DNA from: Cladocopium goreaui
Taxonomy: Eukaryota; Sar; Dinophyceae; Suessiales; Symbiodiniaceae
NCBI GenBank assembly: GCA_947184155.2
Contig: CAMXCT020001123.1
Location: 62,001-126,000 of the forward strand
Direction: 5' to 3'
DNA length: 64,000 nucleotides
Shown: piece by piece, positions 13,405 through 24,901 of the stretch
Position numbering within the stretch: the stretch's first letter is position 1
Layout: each line of letters starts with the position of its first letter
Notes under the pieces: model-generated
What the model was told of the DNA's origin: nothing
Database searches by the model: none
What the model saw: only the letters and a program-made list of their open reading frames with translations
Made by a program: the position numbers and the translations under genes

Positions 13405-16400
13405 GTCAGAAAGCTGCTTTGGGCATCCCCACGCCACATGTGCCCAATCTGTCGGCCAATGCCCGCAAACCACGGGTTCCAGCCGCAGATTGAATGGACC
13501 TTAGGCCGTGACCGAAGGAATCCGAAGGAGACAAAAGGCCCGGAAGGCCCGAAGGCCCGAAGGCTTGCGACTTTGCCCAAGGACTGAAAGAGATTGTGGG
13601 GGATTTGCATTATTTCGCTGCGATACCATCTTGATCATCTTGTACCCTTCAAAAAGGACCAAGAGAAACACATGTTGTTTCATCTTGTTGTTTCTTCAGT
13701 TGGTAATTTCGCAAAAAAATATATATCCATATATCCTGCAGGCAGGTGTCAAGAAGTTTTGCCCCCATGCACATCCAATCTCCCCGGGACATTTCTTGCC
13801 CCTACGGAGTCACTGCCCAGCAGCAATGGGACGTCCACTGCTATTCAACGCCTCTGCCATCCGACCTTGATGGGAAGCTGGTACACCATTGGGGTTGAAA
13901 TCTCCATTACCAAAAAAGGCGCTGGCTCATGGCTTTGGCTTTGCCACACTGCCACACTCTCCATCTCTCTCTGTATGTATATATTTATATTCATCTATTT
14001 TTATTGATCTATATATTACATGTATATAATTATATATATATACACATGATCACATATGTATAAAAGGTCCTCAGAATCCTGGAAGTTTCCACCGTCAGAA
14101 ACCGCCCATGTTTGGAGCGAGGCACGGTATTTCTCCACCGTCTTCTTCTTCCCCTCGTCGTCGCATTTTCCCGACTCAGGGTAGCCGACCTTGCTGTGGA
14201 AAATTGATGGATTTCCCCAGGAAAATGATCTGGAAATGGTTGATTTTCCACATCCTTGTTAGTTTACCCTAGGGTAATAATTAAAAATGTGCTTCAAAAT
14301 GGATCGAAATGGTCTCAAAATTGAATATGTGTGTATGTATATATATATTAAATACCCTGCCATGAAATTGGTGGTCTGGGCTCTTGAGCTTCCCATCTCG
14401 CCCAATTCAGAACATACTTCATGTATTTGTCACTCTGTGGTGTACTATATTGATACTCCCTCTCTCTCTCTATTTTATACACACAATAAGATACATGATA
14501 TGTATATATATATATATATTACATACTAGCATAAGTTAATATAACACAGTAACATACAGTAACAATTTACCAGCTACGGTGAGGCTCTCGGCCGGTCCCT
14601 CTACCGCATCAGCATTGCTTCGCCACGGGGCCATGATGTCACCACCTGAATGGCTCAAAGTTGTCTGAAACGACTAGGGGTTCTGACGAAAATCCCCAAT
14701 TTAAAACATAGAATATAGAAGTTGGTAAAATCATCTAAAATCCAATCCTAAACCAGTGACAAATCACATTTAATATAATATATATATATATACATATATA
14801 ATATTATATTATATATATATATTATTATATATTATATTATATATATTATATTATATATATATATACAAATATTGTTCTATCTTTTTGGTGATCCATATGT
14901 GATGTATGACATTGTATGACTTTCCCCACAAGCGTCATCTTCCTGGGCCAGTAAACATCAGCCATAGTAGGTATAGAATTTCTGCCAAATTACACCAGGA
15001 CTAGTATTGAAACATATTGAAACCCATGGTTTTGGGGATCCCCCCATTTTTCATGAACCCCCATATACAAAAGGGCTTAAAGTCCAAGCATCAATCTGGA
15101 TCAACACAGCCATCGTTCTTCACGAAATCCACATCCCAGGAGGCAAACAGCCTTGCCAGGCAGATACATCAGGCAATGATCTTTCCATAAGGTTAAGAAT
15201 CCCACCCCTTTGTGGAATCTTATGAATCCTCACTAAAATCATCAAACCCTTCATATAAGATTAAGACTTTCCATTTGTGGCAAAGACTGGAACACCCTTG
15301 ATTTATTTTTAAACTCTTGTCTAGTTGTTTTGCTAGTGATTTCAAACAGCTGTTTTTTTAGTGGTTCGGTCACCAATTTGAATGGGGTTGGTGCTCACCT
15401 GCTAAAAAATAAATTTGATCCTCTCTCAGAGTTTCCCACGTTTCCAAGTCTTAAATAGAAGAAAACCTTCAAACATCCTTAATAATCTTAATAAATCCAT
15501 CAAACATATTCACACATCATCAACACAAAGAAAATTATGTGAATCCCTCAAAAATCCTGAATCCCCTCCATAAATCCACAATAAATCTCCTTGCAACACA
15601 GTCAACACAGTGATTCGCCTTCCATCTTGAGCTTCAAAACCCAAGGAGGCTGGGCGGCTGGCGCAAGTCTTGAGGCCTGGCGGAGTCATTTTCAGCAGTG
15701 GATTTTACCCATGGGTAAACAGTATAACTGGTGATTGTCCCATGAGTATAACATAATATAACTGTGGCTAGTACCATCATACAGTATAACTGTGTATCTA
15801 TAACTAGTGATTTTCCACTGGTTAGATTATCAGAGGGACGGTTCCTCCAAACGCTACCCTGGTTTCTTTGGGGCCAAATTGATGTTTTCGGTTTAACCCA
15901 AAGTGGCCGCAGGACTTGGATTCGGCTCCCAGTTTGGCTTGGACAAAGCCATGTCAATCTGCTGCCTCTGTCGGTGTAAATGCCATACTTGAAGCCCAAT
16001 TTGTGCAGGTAATCGCCCAGGGATTTCATTCCTGCGTCCAAGGGACCAAGGGATGCGTTTCATGTGTGAGGCAGCTGGCTTTGAGCATACCCAATCTGAG
16101 ATACCTGGTTTATTTAGTTGATTTATTTACATTTATTTATTTATTTATCATATACTTATATACTTTATATTCCTGCAATAAAGGTTGACTGGGCAACCCC
16201 TATAGCCAAAACCTCCCCGTTCCATGCCCGGTGAAGGCCTGAAGGAAAGGCTCTTTCATCCTCTTCCAGCTGGCCAGAATCCTCAGCATGGCCCCTGGTA
16301 GTGCAACAGCGGCTTTCTTGTTGGTGGTTGACCCTCCCCTCTGAAAAATATGAAAGTCAGTTGGGATTTTTATCCCCAACATATGGAAAAATAAAGAAAA

Positions 16401-19400
16401 TGTTCCAAACCACCAACCAGATGTCTTATTTTTGAATGGATTAATGATTAAGAGGTTCAAATAAGTTCAAATAGCTTGCCTAAAATATCCTAAAATCCAA
16501 GTCATCCCTGGCCCCGGATTGGTCTGAATACACCCCAAAATCGGATACTTGATCATCATGTTCACATAAAAACTGTCCAAGACAAGACTGTCGAATTAAG
16601 AGTACCTTTTTCGGGGGGAGGGTAAAGAACAAATCCATATTGATAACCAGACTTTAAGAATCTACCTCCAAGGAATGATCAACTCAGCCACTCGCAGGCT
16701 CAATTTTAACGGGCATGATGACATGGTAGCAGCGCCCAGTTCACCCAACCTGTGATCCTCAAACCCACTGCTCAGGTGATATGATGAATTCTAGTGTGAA
16801 TATTCTGCCTTGGTGACTCCTGCCTGGGTTTGCTTTACGGAGAGGAATTGCCCTTTTCACGCATAAACCCACTATATCCCCCTAAAATCCCCTAAATCTC
16901 ATGGTATCTCACCTCCAAGCTGCAAATCTTCAGTTCCACCCCCGGCATTTTTTTCAGCTTTGGGCGTCTCAACAGGAGGTCAGGATTTCAGCCCCGTGCT
17001 CGGTGACCAGCACCGTGTGTTCCCACTGGGCGCTCCAATCTCCGTTCTTCGAAAGGATCGTCCAGCCATCTTCCAAGGCATCAGTGATCTCAGCACTACC
17101 CTCCTCAGAAGCGATGTCCAAAAAAGCCCAGAGAATATGGTCGTCAAATGTCATCAACTGTTTCGACATGTTTGAAATGAGGCCACGTTTTAGAGGGAAC
17201 TCGGAAACAAGATGAAGGGACAAATCAGGGGCCAAAGATGGGGCCTCATTTTTTGGAGTGTATGAATGGAACCGCTTCGCTGCAACAAAACCAGCAGGTC
17301 GGGGAGATTGGTAAAGGTGGCTAGCCGGGAAATCCCTAAACTAAATGGGACAATCAATATAAGGCATTTTCCAGCAAGCCGCATGTTTGCTGAAGGGTAA
17401 CCGGTAACATCCGGTAACCAATCAAAAAATCCAAAGAACGTGATGATTTCTTCCACCGAAGCTTCGACAAAGATTGGTTCAATAGTAAAAGTCATCCCCG
17501 GAAGGAGTTCGAGCGCAAGACTGTTGGGCACATGGCTGACATTCGGAAGCATGTGGAGCTCACTTCCGATGAAATGGCCACAAAACTGACTCACAACCTG
17601 AGGACCGCAGGATGTCGCAGGGGAGTTGAACATCTCAACCACCCCTGAGATTAACACCTATTAAAAACAGATCAGCAATATATGTACAGTAGTATGATTA
17701 ATGTAAATTGGCCCGATCCAATACAAAACCAAGGTTTCTCTAGGCGTCTCGGAATGGATTTAGACCATAAGAAAAGAACGAAAGTGGTGCCAACGGCTCA
17801 GAACCCGGCCATCTCCCACACCCATCACCATTATAAGAGTAACGTGCAAGCCCCTCTTCCGCGCAAAGTCATGGCAAAAATGGCCAATCTGATTCAACTT
17901 CAGTCCTTCCAGCCCAATTGATTGTGAATGAAAATGCATGTAGCCATTGTGGAAAATTATACATGGAAAGAATCCGAATCATGAATCAAAATGGACTCGT
18001 GGACCATGCCATGCCATGTGGACATGTTCATCTATCCCTGACCGGAAATCCTCCCGGTGCAACGGCTCCTGGTCCCACCAATTCCACAGCTTCGTCCAAG
18101 CACTGCTTGGTGGCATCCACCAAGAAGCGCGCGGCTGGGTCGACGTCCCCAACGCAAACCATGGCCGAACAGTCGCCAAAGGCACCGTTCAAATAGACGG
18201 TGACGTCTAAGTTGATGATGTCTCCTCCATGGATATCCGATGATACCCGATGAATCCCGATGATGTCTAATGAGCCGTTGTCAAGATTTACTGTTTTCGC
18301 TAAGCTACCAAAAAATGGTATCGCTTTTATGGGGGGATCATCACTACACATGGTTTTGTACGTACTTCTGGAGATAGAGGAACAATCTGTGTAAAGAGAA
18401 GATATGAAAAGAAGAACAGAAAAGGAAAGGAAGAGAGGAAGAAAGAGAGGAAAGGAGGAGATAGGAGGAGAGGAAAGGAAGAGAGGAAAGAAAGAGAGGA
18501 AAGGAGGAGAGGAAAGGAAGAGAGGAAAGAGAAAAGAGGAACGCACCTTTCTATAAAACAGCTTCAGGTTTGGACATTGTGCACACTTATATAGCAAGGT
18601 GTGAGCCAAGTGAGCCATGATTTTAAGGGCGAAACCACCCTGAGACCCTGAGTGAGTGGATAACTGAATGTATGGCCCAAATGTGAAACGACTGCAACTT
18701 TTCTAGATTCTAGATCTTCATGTTTTTTTTACTGTCCTGAAGGCACGAAACTGGCCAATCGCACATTAGGTAGCTGGAAGGATACCAAAAAAACACAGCA
18801 GGAACATTGAAATTCTATACAATAGCATGACTGTTCAATCCAACACATTTCCACCAATCTCATCCTCCGGATCTCCTTCTTCCAAAGGCCGAGTATTGGG
18901 CACCCCATGCAACGCCACCTCATTTGGTGAGGCGCAAAGGCCACGTGGGAAGCCATAATAATTGATGCCTACCGGATAGGCCCCACGGGAAATCACGAAC
19001 TCGCTGGTGCGACGGTCCACCTGTGGTCACGCGCAAAGGCCATGGTTACTTGGCTGGCACAGCCAGGAGTGGGGCTATAAGACGGTTTTTGTAGTGGAAC
19101 CTCATGGAAAATCTTTTTTTCCTCATCGATAAGTAATCCACATATAAAACGAGCGATGGGGAGATGTTGATTACAACATATTACAACTTAAAAGTAGTGG
19201 GAAGTTACAAACGCTGCAGTGACTTCAGAAGGATCACATGGCACTGAAATGATGATCATGTCTGACACTTGTTCAATAGTCTAGGAGTCGAACATTCCAG
19301 CTTCACCAACTGGGAATTACGGAGAGTTCCCAGTTAAGCATCATCCAAACTCATTGTCAACAAAAAGTCAGTAACATCAAACATCATCATGAAATCTCTA

Positions 19401-21228
19401 AAGTAAAGACATCATTCAATATCTCTAGATTCTAGATTTTAATTGTTTCATCACCTGGACCCGCTGCAGCCTCGTCGGTGGTCACCCCCACCTTGGCCAC
19501 TTCGCAGGCCAAGGCCAGTGCTTCAGCTGCTAGGCCGCAGGCGGAACGCATTTTCCCAATCATTTCCTGGAGGATGTTTTGGGCAAAAGGATGCAAAAGG
19601 GAAAATGATGGGAAAATGATGGGAAAATCCCATGTTCTATTCTAGATTTCTTAGAGATAGTGATTTTTCATGGAAGTTCCTATCAAATTTCAAAACCAAC
19701 ATGCTATCATCATGCTATCATCATGCTATCAACATGCTATCAACATGCTATCAACCTGCTATCAATTTGCTATCAATTTGCTATCAATATACTATCAATA
19801 TGCTATCAATTTGCTATCAATATGCTATCAATATGCTATCAATTTGCTATCAATATGCTATCAATATGCTATCAATTTGCTATCAATATGCTATCAATAT
19901 GCTATCAATATGCTATCATCATCGTCATCGTCATCGTCATCGTCATCATCATCATCATCATCCTCATCCGAGTTTCTGGTGACTTCTGTTCTGCAAATTC
20001 TTCCGGAAGTAACTCTCTCGGCCTTCCCTGTGGGTCGTCCGCATAGGACGGCCGCGGAATGTGCTGCGGCACCGCCACCGCGGGCGGCACCGTCCAGTTG
20101 CTCAGCGGCACCGCCGGCGTGTTGCGCCGCGCCGGCACCGTGGAGGCCACAGCACGGCGCGCCAGGAGGCGCCAAGGGATGGCCATGGCAGGGTATGCCG
20201 ATGGTGAAATGATGTGTGGATCTATGGATATCTATGGATCTATGATGGGAAACTGAAACAAATTGGTTGGAGCTACCAGGAAATGTGGGTACTGGATGGT
20301 ACTGGGATAAAAGTGATGTTACATTGATATCATGTGAAACTAGTTGCTTGTTGATTCCTGGGATCAAATGGGCACCCGCCCCGCTGAGTATCCATGATCA
20401 TCCTCATATACAGCTCATGCGACGAAGCGTTCTATGTTATGTCTGGGCCCAAATACTAATGCTACTAATGCGTCAATCCCAACTCATCACAGTGGTGTTT
20501 TGGACCATTGTATGTACTTATTATATGCTTCATCTTTAGGATGATTTAGGTCACATGTTTGCAACTGCGGTATTGTGGTATTGTTTGTGCACTTAAGAGT
20601 GCATCATGTGAAAAGTTTGTGCACATCCACATGCATCTCTTAATCCCCCGTTGGAATGACTGCACTGGCATATATGTTTTTTTTTCGTTAAATGTATGTA
20701 TAGTGCAGATGCATGCATATATACATATATCATATATCATATGAAATTTATATTCACATCATATACTATGCGGTACCACGGTAGCATATGTGTGGTTGTA
20801 AACCCCAAGTCGAGGCGCAGATCTGCTGATCATCCAACCTCAGGAGATCCGGGGATCCAGATAAACCCGGCTGTTGGGGGGCGGTACCATTGAAGTATCA
20901 GATGAAATGACTATTGGGGAAGTACCCCCCATAATTAATAAACTATAGTAACTATTAATCCGGGGTTGACATTATAGATCATTATAGAAAGATGATGGGT
21001 TATGTTGGATTGTCAAGATGTATCAAGTCATTGTTGATGTGACTTCATGATATATGTCGGACTAGATCAATTGGAGTTGCTAGTGCCCAATCACTAGGAT
21101 GAATCTGCATCTTACTGGCAGGGGCACATCGTTGTGGGGAGCCATCGGCCAACGGTCTGATCTGATTGAGCTTCACGATGCAGAAACGATGAGAGCTGTA
21201 TCTGTGAGAAGTGAAATTTGGATACTTC

Positions 21229-21267
<39 letters not shown>

Positions 21268-22018
21268 ATCCCAAAGGTTCAGCTAAGGCTGAAATTTGGA
21301 TATGTTCACACCGAAAAGTACAAGTTTACCCGGATAATTACTCTTTTACAATGACAATAAAAAAAAGATCTAGAGATAGAGAGGTATCTTCATCAGACTG
21401 CCATAGACTGCCACCTTCCTGCAAGGGGCCTTCGAACCATTCTGACCTTCCTCCGCGCAGCCAGGTGGCAATCATCGACCACCACGTATTCATAGCCAAG
21501 CTCGAGGAAACCCAAATTCTTCAGTTTTTCCTTGGGATTGCAGATGCAATGGTCATAAAATGTCATAAAACAGCCCAAGAGCTGGGATTTTTTTAGCCAG
21601 CCAAAAGGGTGGAGGCTCCATGGCTCCATGCATTCCAAGCGTCTGCGATGGCCTCAGTATGGCAGATTTGGGAATGCGAAATGTTGCTTATGGGAATGGT
21701 ATGAGATTAATTCGAAACAGGGGACTGAAAATACTCTGTGCACATGCGTGCCTGCAAATAAATAGGTACAACAATTGAAAAACACTGCATAATAAAGCAT
21801 AATGTAAAGCATACACATAGCTATGTACATTGTACATCTATGTACATGGATATAGTTTATAGAAACACATACAGTATCACACATAAGCAATCTACACACA
21901 GAGCATGGCTGAATTCAGGCGACTTCCGGCAAGGGACCGTCAACTTCTCTTCGGATGGTCTACACTCCAAGTCATTCCAGGAATTGTAACCCATAGGCGG
22001 TTTCTGCGCCAAGCCATC
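13405..22018 (-). CDS. Alpha-galactosidase, glycoside hydrolase family 27 (5' exons)
   Basis: Nine minus-strand exons spell the first half of a GH27 barrel: 22018-21938 (PPMGYNSWND), about 21530-21462 (GYEYVVVDDC), about 16293-16239 (GQLEEDERAFPS), 16031-15966 (YLHKLGFKYGIYTD), 15676-about 15623 (KTCASRPASLGFEAQD), about 15154-15106 (FASWDVDFVKNDGC), 14189-14126, 13865-13825 (RRMAEALNSSGRPI) and 13499-about 13405 (ICGWNPW). Exons 3-5 and 6-9 join in phase. The family hydrolyses terminal alpha-galactosides. The nucleophile Asp is present in VKNDGC; the acid/base Asp would lie in a later exon that I cannot find. The usual DDCW motif reads DDCH. The first exon begins at an acceptor (ACCAAG|GAT), so signal-peptide exons lie upstream. 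A complete methionine aminopeptidase gene sits between exons 2 and 3. Confidence 0.82.
14190..14277 (-). mobile_element. Degenerate palindromic element abutting alpha-galactosidase exon 7
   Basis: Read on minus, this stretch begins TACCCTAGGGTAAACTAACA and continues with the TGGAAAATC, GGGGAAATCC and ATTTTCCACAG blocks of the element family described at 41947-42054. It is cut off at its right end exactly where exon 7 of the alpha-galactosidase begins (CAGCAAG|GTCGGC), so the element supplies the acceptor region. Confidence 0.6.
16969..20186 (-). CDS. Methionine aminopeptidase type I, mitochondrial (MAP1D)-like
   Basis: Six minus-strand exons: 20186-about 19967 (start ATG; HIPRPSYADDP), 19566-19468 (CEVAKVGVTTDEA), 19020-18876 (YYGFPRGLCASPNEVALHGV), 18224-about 18051 (GDIINLDVTVYLNGAFGD), 17644-17457 (FCGHFIG, MTFTIEPI) and 17103-16969 (WSAQWEHTVLVTEHGAEILT, stop TGA). 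Junctions B/C to E/F close in phase using GC, GA, GA and GT donors. The enzyme removes the initiator Met from new proteins. All five metal ligands are present: Asp in LDVTV, Asp in FGD, His in CGHF, Glu in TIEP and Glu in QWEHT. The N-terminus is Arg/Ala-rich with no early acidic residue, like a mitochondrial targeting peptide, and the C-terminal half resembles MAP1D more than cytosolic MetAP1. The whole gene lies in an intron of the alpha-galactosidase gene, same strand. Confidence 0.88.
18398..18545. repeat. Polypurine tract (GGAAAGGAAGAGA)n
   Basis: About 150 bp of nearly uninterrupted purines on plus, built from GAGGAAAGGA and GGAAGAGA units, lying in the intron between exons 3 and 4 of the methionine aminopeptidase. 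On the transcribed minus sense it is a long polypyrimidine tract. Confidence 0.85.
19701..19965. repeat. 11-bp satellite (ATGCTATCAAT) followed by CAT/CGTCAT microsatellite
   Basis: About twenty 11-bp units of ATGCTATCAAT/ATCATC type run to 19920, then a CGTCAT and ATC trinucleotide tract to 19965. The block ends within a few bases of the first exon of the methionine aminopeptidase, so it opens intron 1. The 11-bp unit gives open frames in all three plus readings; these are not genes. Confidence 0.9.
21230..21262. repeat. (TC)n microsatellite
   Basis: An uninterrupted TC dinucleotide run within the alpha-galactosidase intron that contains the aminopeptidase gene. Similar short runs occur at about 5243-5262 (GA) and 41541-41555 (TC). 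Confidence 0.9.
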
Positions 22019-23404
22019 CTTGGTCCCGACATATCCCAACGGTCAGATGAATCACGAAACAGAGCACGATTCAACAACCCAAAATAAATAGGAGGTGGTG
22101 GTATATACACAACTGGAAATATCTGGAAATTATGAAATGACGTAATCTACAACACGCTGGAACAAAGCAATCGCCCCGGCTTGACCCCCCCGAGAGGCCA
22201 GGGATATCAGCGAAGGTGGTTCACCCACATGGCGGTATGGAGCAATGCGCGAAACTGTGCTGAATTTCCTTGGCCACTATTAGATCTATTAGTCCAGACC
22301 CGGGAACTTTGCAGAAGTCAGTAGGTCCGGTATGATTGAAAAAACTGAAGATGCCCCAAACCACATTGGTTGCTCCTGCTGAAATTCATCAAAGTAGATC
22401 TCTCGAAAGGATTTCGGTGGATTTCGGCCCCCGATTTCAGAGCAAGGAAATTCACCATATTCAGCATTATTCTGCGTGCCGTTTTCATCTGTATTCTGTA
22501 TTTGCGACATATTCCTATCCCATTCTTTCATATGATTCCTCCGCTTCTGTTTATGCCGCCAATATTTCCCGTGTTTCATACCAGTTTCCAATTTTACTGC
22601 ATGTACCCGAAAGGGTAATTAAACAATTATTAGACATGGCTGGAGAACTCAGCATTTAGTTCCATGATGTTCATTGATTTTCCCATTCAAATGCCTATTG
22701 ATATGGGATTTCGCCAAGGGTCACCCGGCAGGGCGAAAGCCTGCGAAGCCTGCGAAGCCAGGACCTGAGGCGAATCGAAAATCAACCAATCGCAACTTCA
22801 TAACCACCATTAAAAAAGAACCAGAGCTTATGAGAGAAGCATCATCTAATCTAATCATAATCCTGGAAGACTTTTCTGGATCTTTGTGGAACTTGCTATA
22901 TATGAAACCATTGGTTTTCATATCAAAAGTTACGGGAAACTGGGGGGTTTGACATGTGTTTGCCATCAATAAAGGGACACTTCCATGACCTTCAATCCAT
23001 TTCAATCCCCATGTCGCCATCAATGTCAAAGAGCCAATCCCATACTGCCAAAATGAGGTTGCCTAAGTCACTTCACGTTTTCGCCAAATTTCCTACAGTC
23101 CTACTCCCCTGTTGTGAAATCCCCTCAAAGCTTTGTCAAACATTCCAAGAACCTGGTACCTGGTAAATGTCCAGTGCGGAGACTTTGAGCATCACCCGTG
23201 GTTGTTGGTAATGCTTCCCCTTAAATTGGCAAGGGCGATGGTCAAGTGGCCATCCGCCTGGATTCTTCAAGTTACAACCTGGAACTGGAGCAAAGGAAAA
23301 TTTGCAGGAACTGCCTGAACCCCCCATAGCTCATGGATGTTCATGGCAAACGAGAACTAAAAATCATGCTTAAATGAACTATTTTCTAAGAACCCCCATA
23401 GTCA

Positions 23405-23535
23405 AATTATTCCATAGTGGGCAGTGGTAACCAGGGAAAGACACGTTGCCGGCAGCCTTCAAGGCTTGGATGATCTCCTTGTTTTTGGGCTGTCCTGCCA
23501 TTCTCAAGCTGGCGTGCTCTTGACGCCGGGATAGG
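23405..23535 (-). CDS. Possible exon of unidentified gene
   Basis: A GC-richer minus-strand island with an open frame containing MAGQPKNKEIIQALKAAG. It lies between the stop of the UBX protein gene and the first recognised alpha-galactosidase exon, so it could be an upstream alpha-galactosidase exon or a separate gene. No family is recognised and other frames are partly open. Confidence 0.22.
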
Positions 23536-23758
23536 CCTTGCCGGGCCCTGCATCCGTCGTATTGGGAGAAGAGTGGAGCAGAAAATAGATGCTGCCACTC
23601 ATAGGCATTTCGCTTTGCTACAGCCGAACTGCTGTAAATTGGTAAATTGATGTAAATTGTCATTAAAATGTGTGCAAATCGATGTCTATATCTGAGCCTA
23701 TCTGACCATGCCAGTTTCGCCAGGACGGGCTACTCCAAATTCCCTTTGCAGTTTTGTC

Positions 23759-24823
23759 TTACTTCGTCATCTCCACATTCAGCACCGTGGAATTCTGCAG
23801 CCCAGCCTCTGCCAAAGTGAGCTCTTTGTCTTGAAACGCCTGCTTTGGGTGAATCGTCACCAGGCAGTAGGGGCTTCCATTGCGGATCTCCGGCTCTGTA
23901 GCGCTTTCCGCCTCCACAACGTCATAAACCTTGGCGATGGGATCCGAAGACAGGAAGTGGCAGTGCACCCGCCGGCCGCTCGGCAAGCGAAGCAGCAGCT
24001 CCACAGCTTCGGGCTGGGAGACCTGGGCCTCGCTGGGGTGCACCTGGGAGACTTGGGAGATGGGCTCTTCATGCTCTTCTGCTTCAGGATGCTCTGGACG
24101 GTCAGGAAGTGGATGGCCTGGTCGATCATAATGCAAGGCCTCCATTTCCACCTTCACAGTTGGCACGGTAGCTGCTGGAGGTTTGTCCTCTGGGTCTGGG
24201 TGTTCAACCTCCATGGCGGCTTCATAGAGATCGGAATAGGCCACACTGCCATGAGGTCGCCAAATGAGGCTTCGGCAGTGCCAGCAACACGCGAAAATGC
24301 TGGCATGAAGGCAGCCGCACATCAGCACCACCAGCGGGCGGATGGTACCACCCAAGCCAGTGGAGTGGGACGGGATGGCAAAAAAGAGTTCCAAACACGC
24401 TGAAAAAGCGCCAAGGCAACAACAAACCGTCAGAGGGGTCAAGTACAGCAAGCCATCCTTCACTGGATACCTGACCCATTCAGGTAGTGTGAGCACCCAT
24501 TCTCCCAGCTGTAGCACCACGGGCCCCATGAACCGCTCCAGCCATGGGTCGGACTGCAACAGCAGCGATCCGCAGAAGGCGGTGGCGCCAGTGACCAAAC
24601 ACAACCAGGGCAGCCACAGCAGCAAGGCCAGCAGGGTCAGGCCGTAGAACCCCAGGACACCCAAGCGGATGCGACCCAGGTAGATCTTGGCCTCCGACAC
24701 ATGAGGCCCGCGCACCCGTGGTGCCAATGGAAAGGTCGGAGCTACGGGGCCGCCACTTAGGAGGCCGCCTGGGGCCGGTGGATCCAGTCCCAACATTGCA
24801 ACCGCTGGAGCCAAGCGAGCCAT
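23759..24823 (-). CDS. Multi-pass membrane protein with C-terminal UBX domain
   Basis: A single minus-strand frame of 354 residues from the ATG at 24823 (MARLAPAV); two upstream in-frame ATGs up to 24901 would add 26 residues of poor coding character, so the later start is preferred. Residues about 50-90 (LGFYGLTLLALLLWLPWLCL), 130-160 and 170-190 form hydrophobic membrane segments with clustered Cys. An acidic, Pro-rich linker follows. The last 80 residues match a UBX fold: ELLLRLPSGRRVHCHF, then KVYDVV, then LTLAEAGLQNSTVLNVEM. UBX domains recruit the Cdc48/p97 ATPase, so a membrane-anchored p97 adaptor is inferred. The FPR motif that normally touches p97 reads IHPKQ here, so binding may be altered. 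The gene is intronless over this span, unlike its neighbours. Confidence 0.7.
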   Translation of the reverse strand: MARLAPAVAMLGLDPPAPGGLLSGGPVAPTFPLAPRVRGPHVSEAKIYLGRIRLGVLGFYGLTLLALLLWLPWLCLVTGATAFCGSLLLQSDPWLERFMGPVVLQLGEWVLTLPEWVRYPVKDGLLYLTPLTVCCCLGAFSACLELFFAIPSHSTGLGGTIRPLVVLMCGCLHASIFACCWHCRSLIWRPHGSVAYSDLYEAAMEVEHPDPEDKPPAATVPTVKVEMEALHYDRPGHPLPDRPEHPEAEEHEEPISQVSQVHPSEAQVSQPEAVELLLRLPSGRRVHCHFLSSDPIAKVYDVVEAESATEPEIRNGSPYCLVTIHPKQAFQDKELTLAEAGLQNSTVLNVEMTK

Positions 24824-24901
24824 GATTGGGCATGCTATGGCGGAAGCATTGGAAAACATATTGGGGGTTCTTAAAAGGGGGGAATATGGGGGGATCCCCA
24901 A

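Noticed and set aside
19894..20367. Poly-Asp or poly-His proteins over trinucleotide tracts here and at 32.6 kb
   Set aside because: Open frames in all phases on both strands are expected from GAT/ATC runs.
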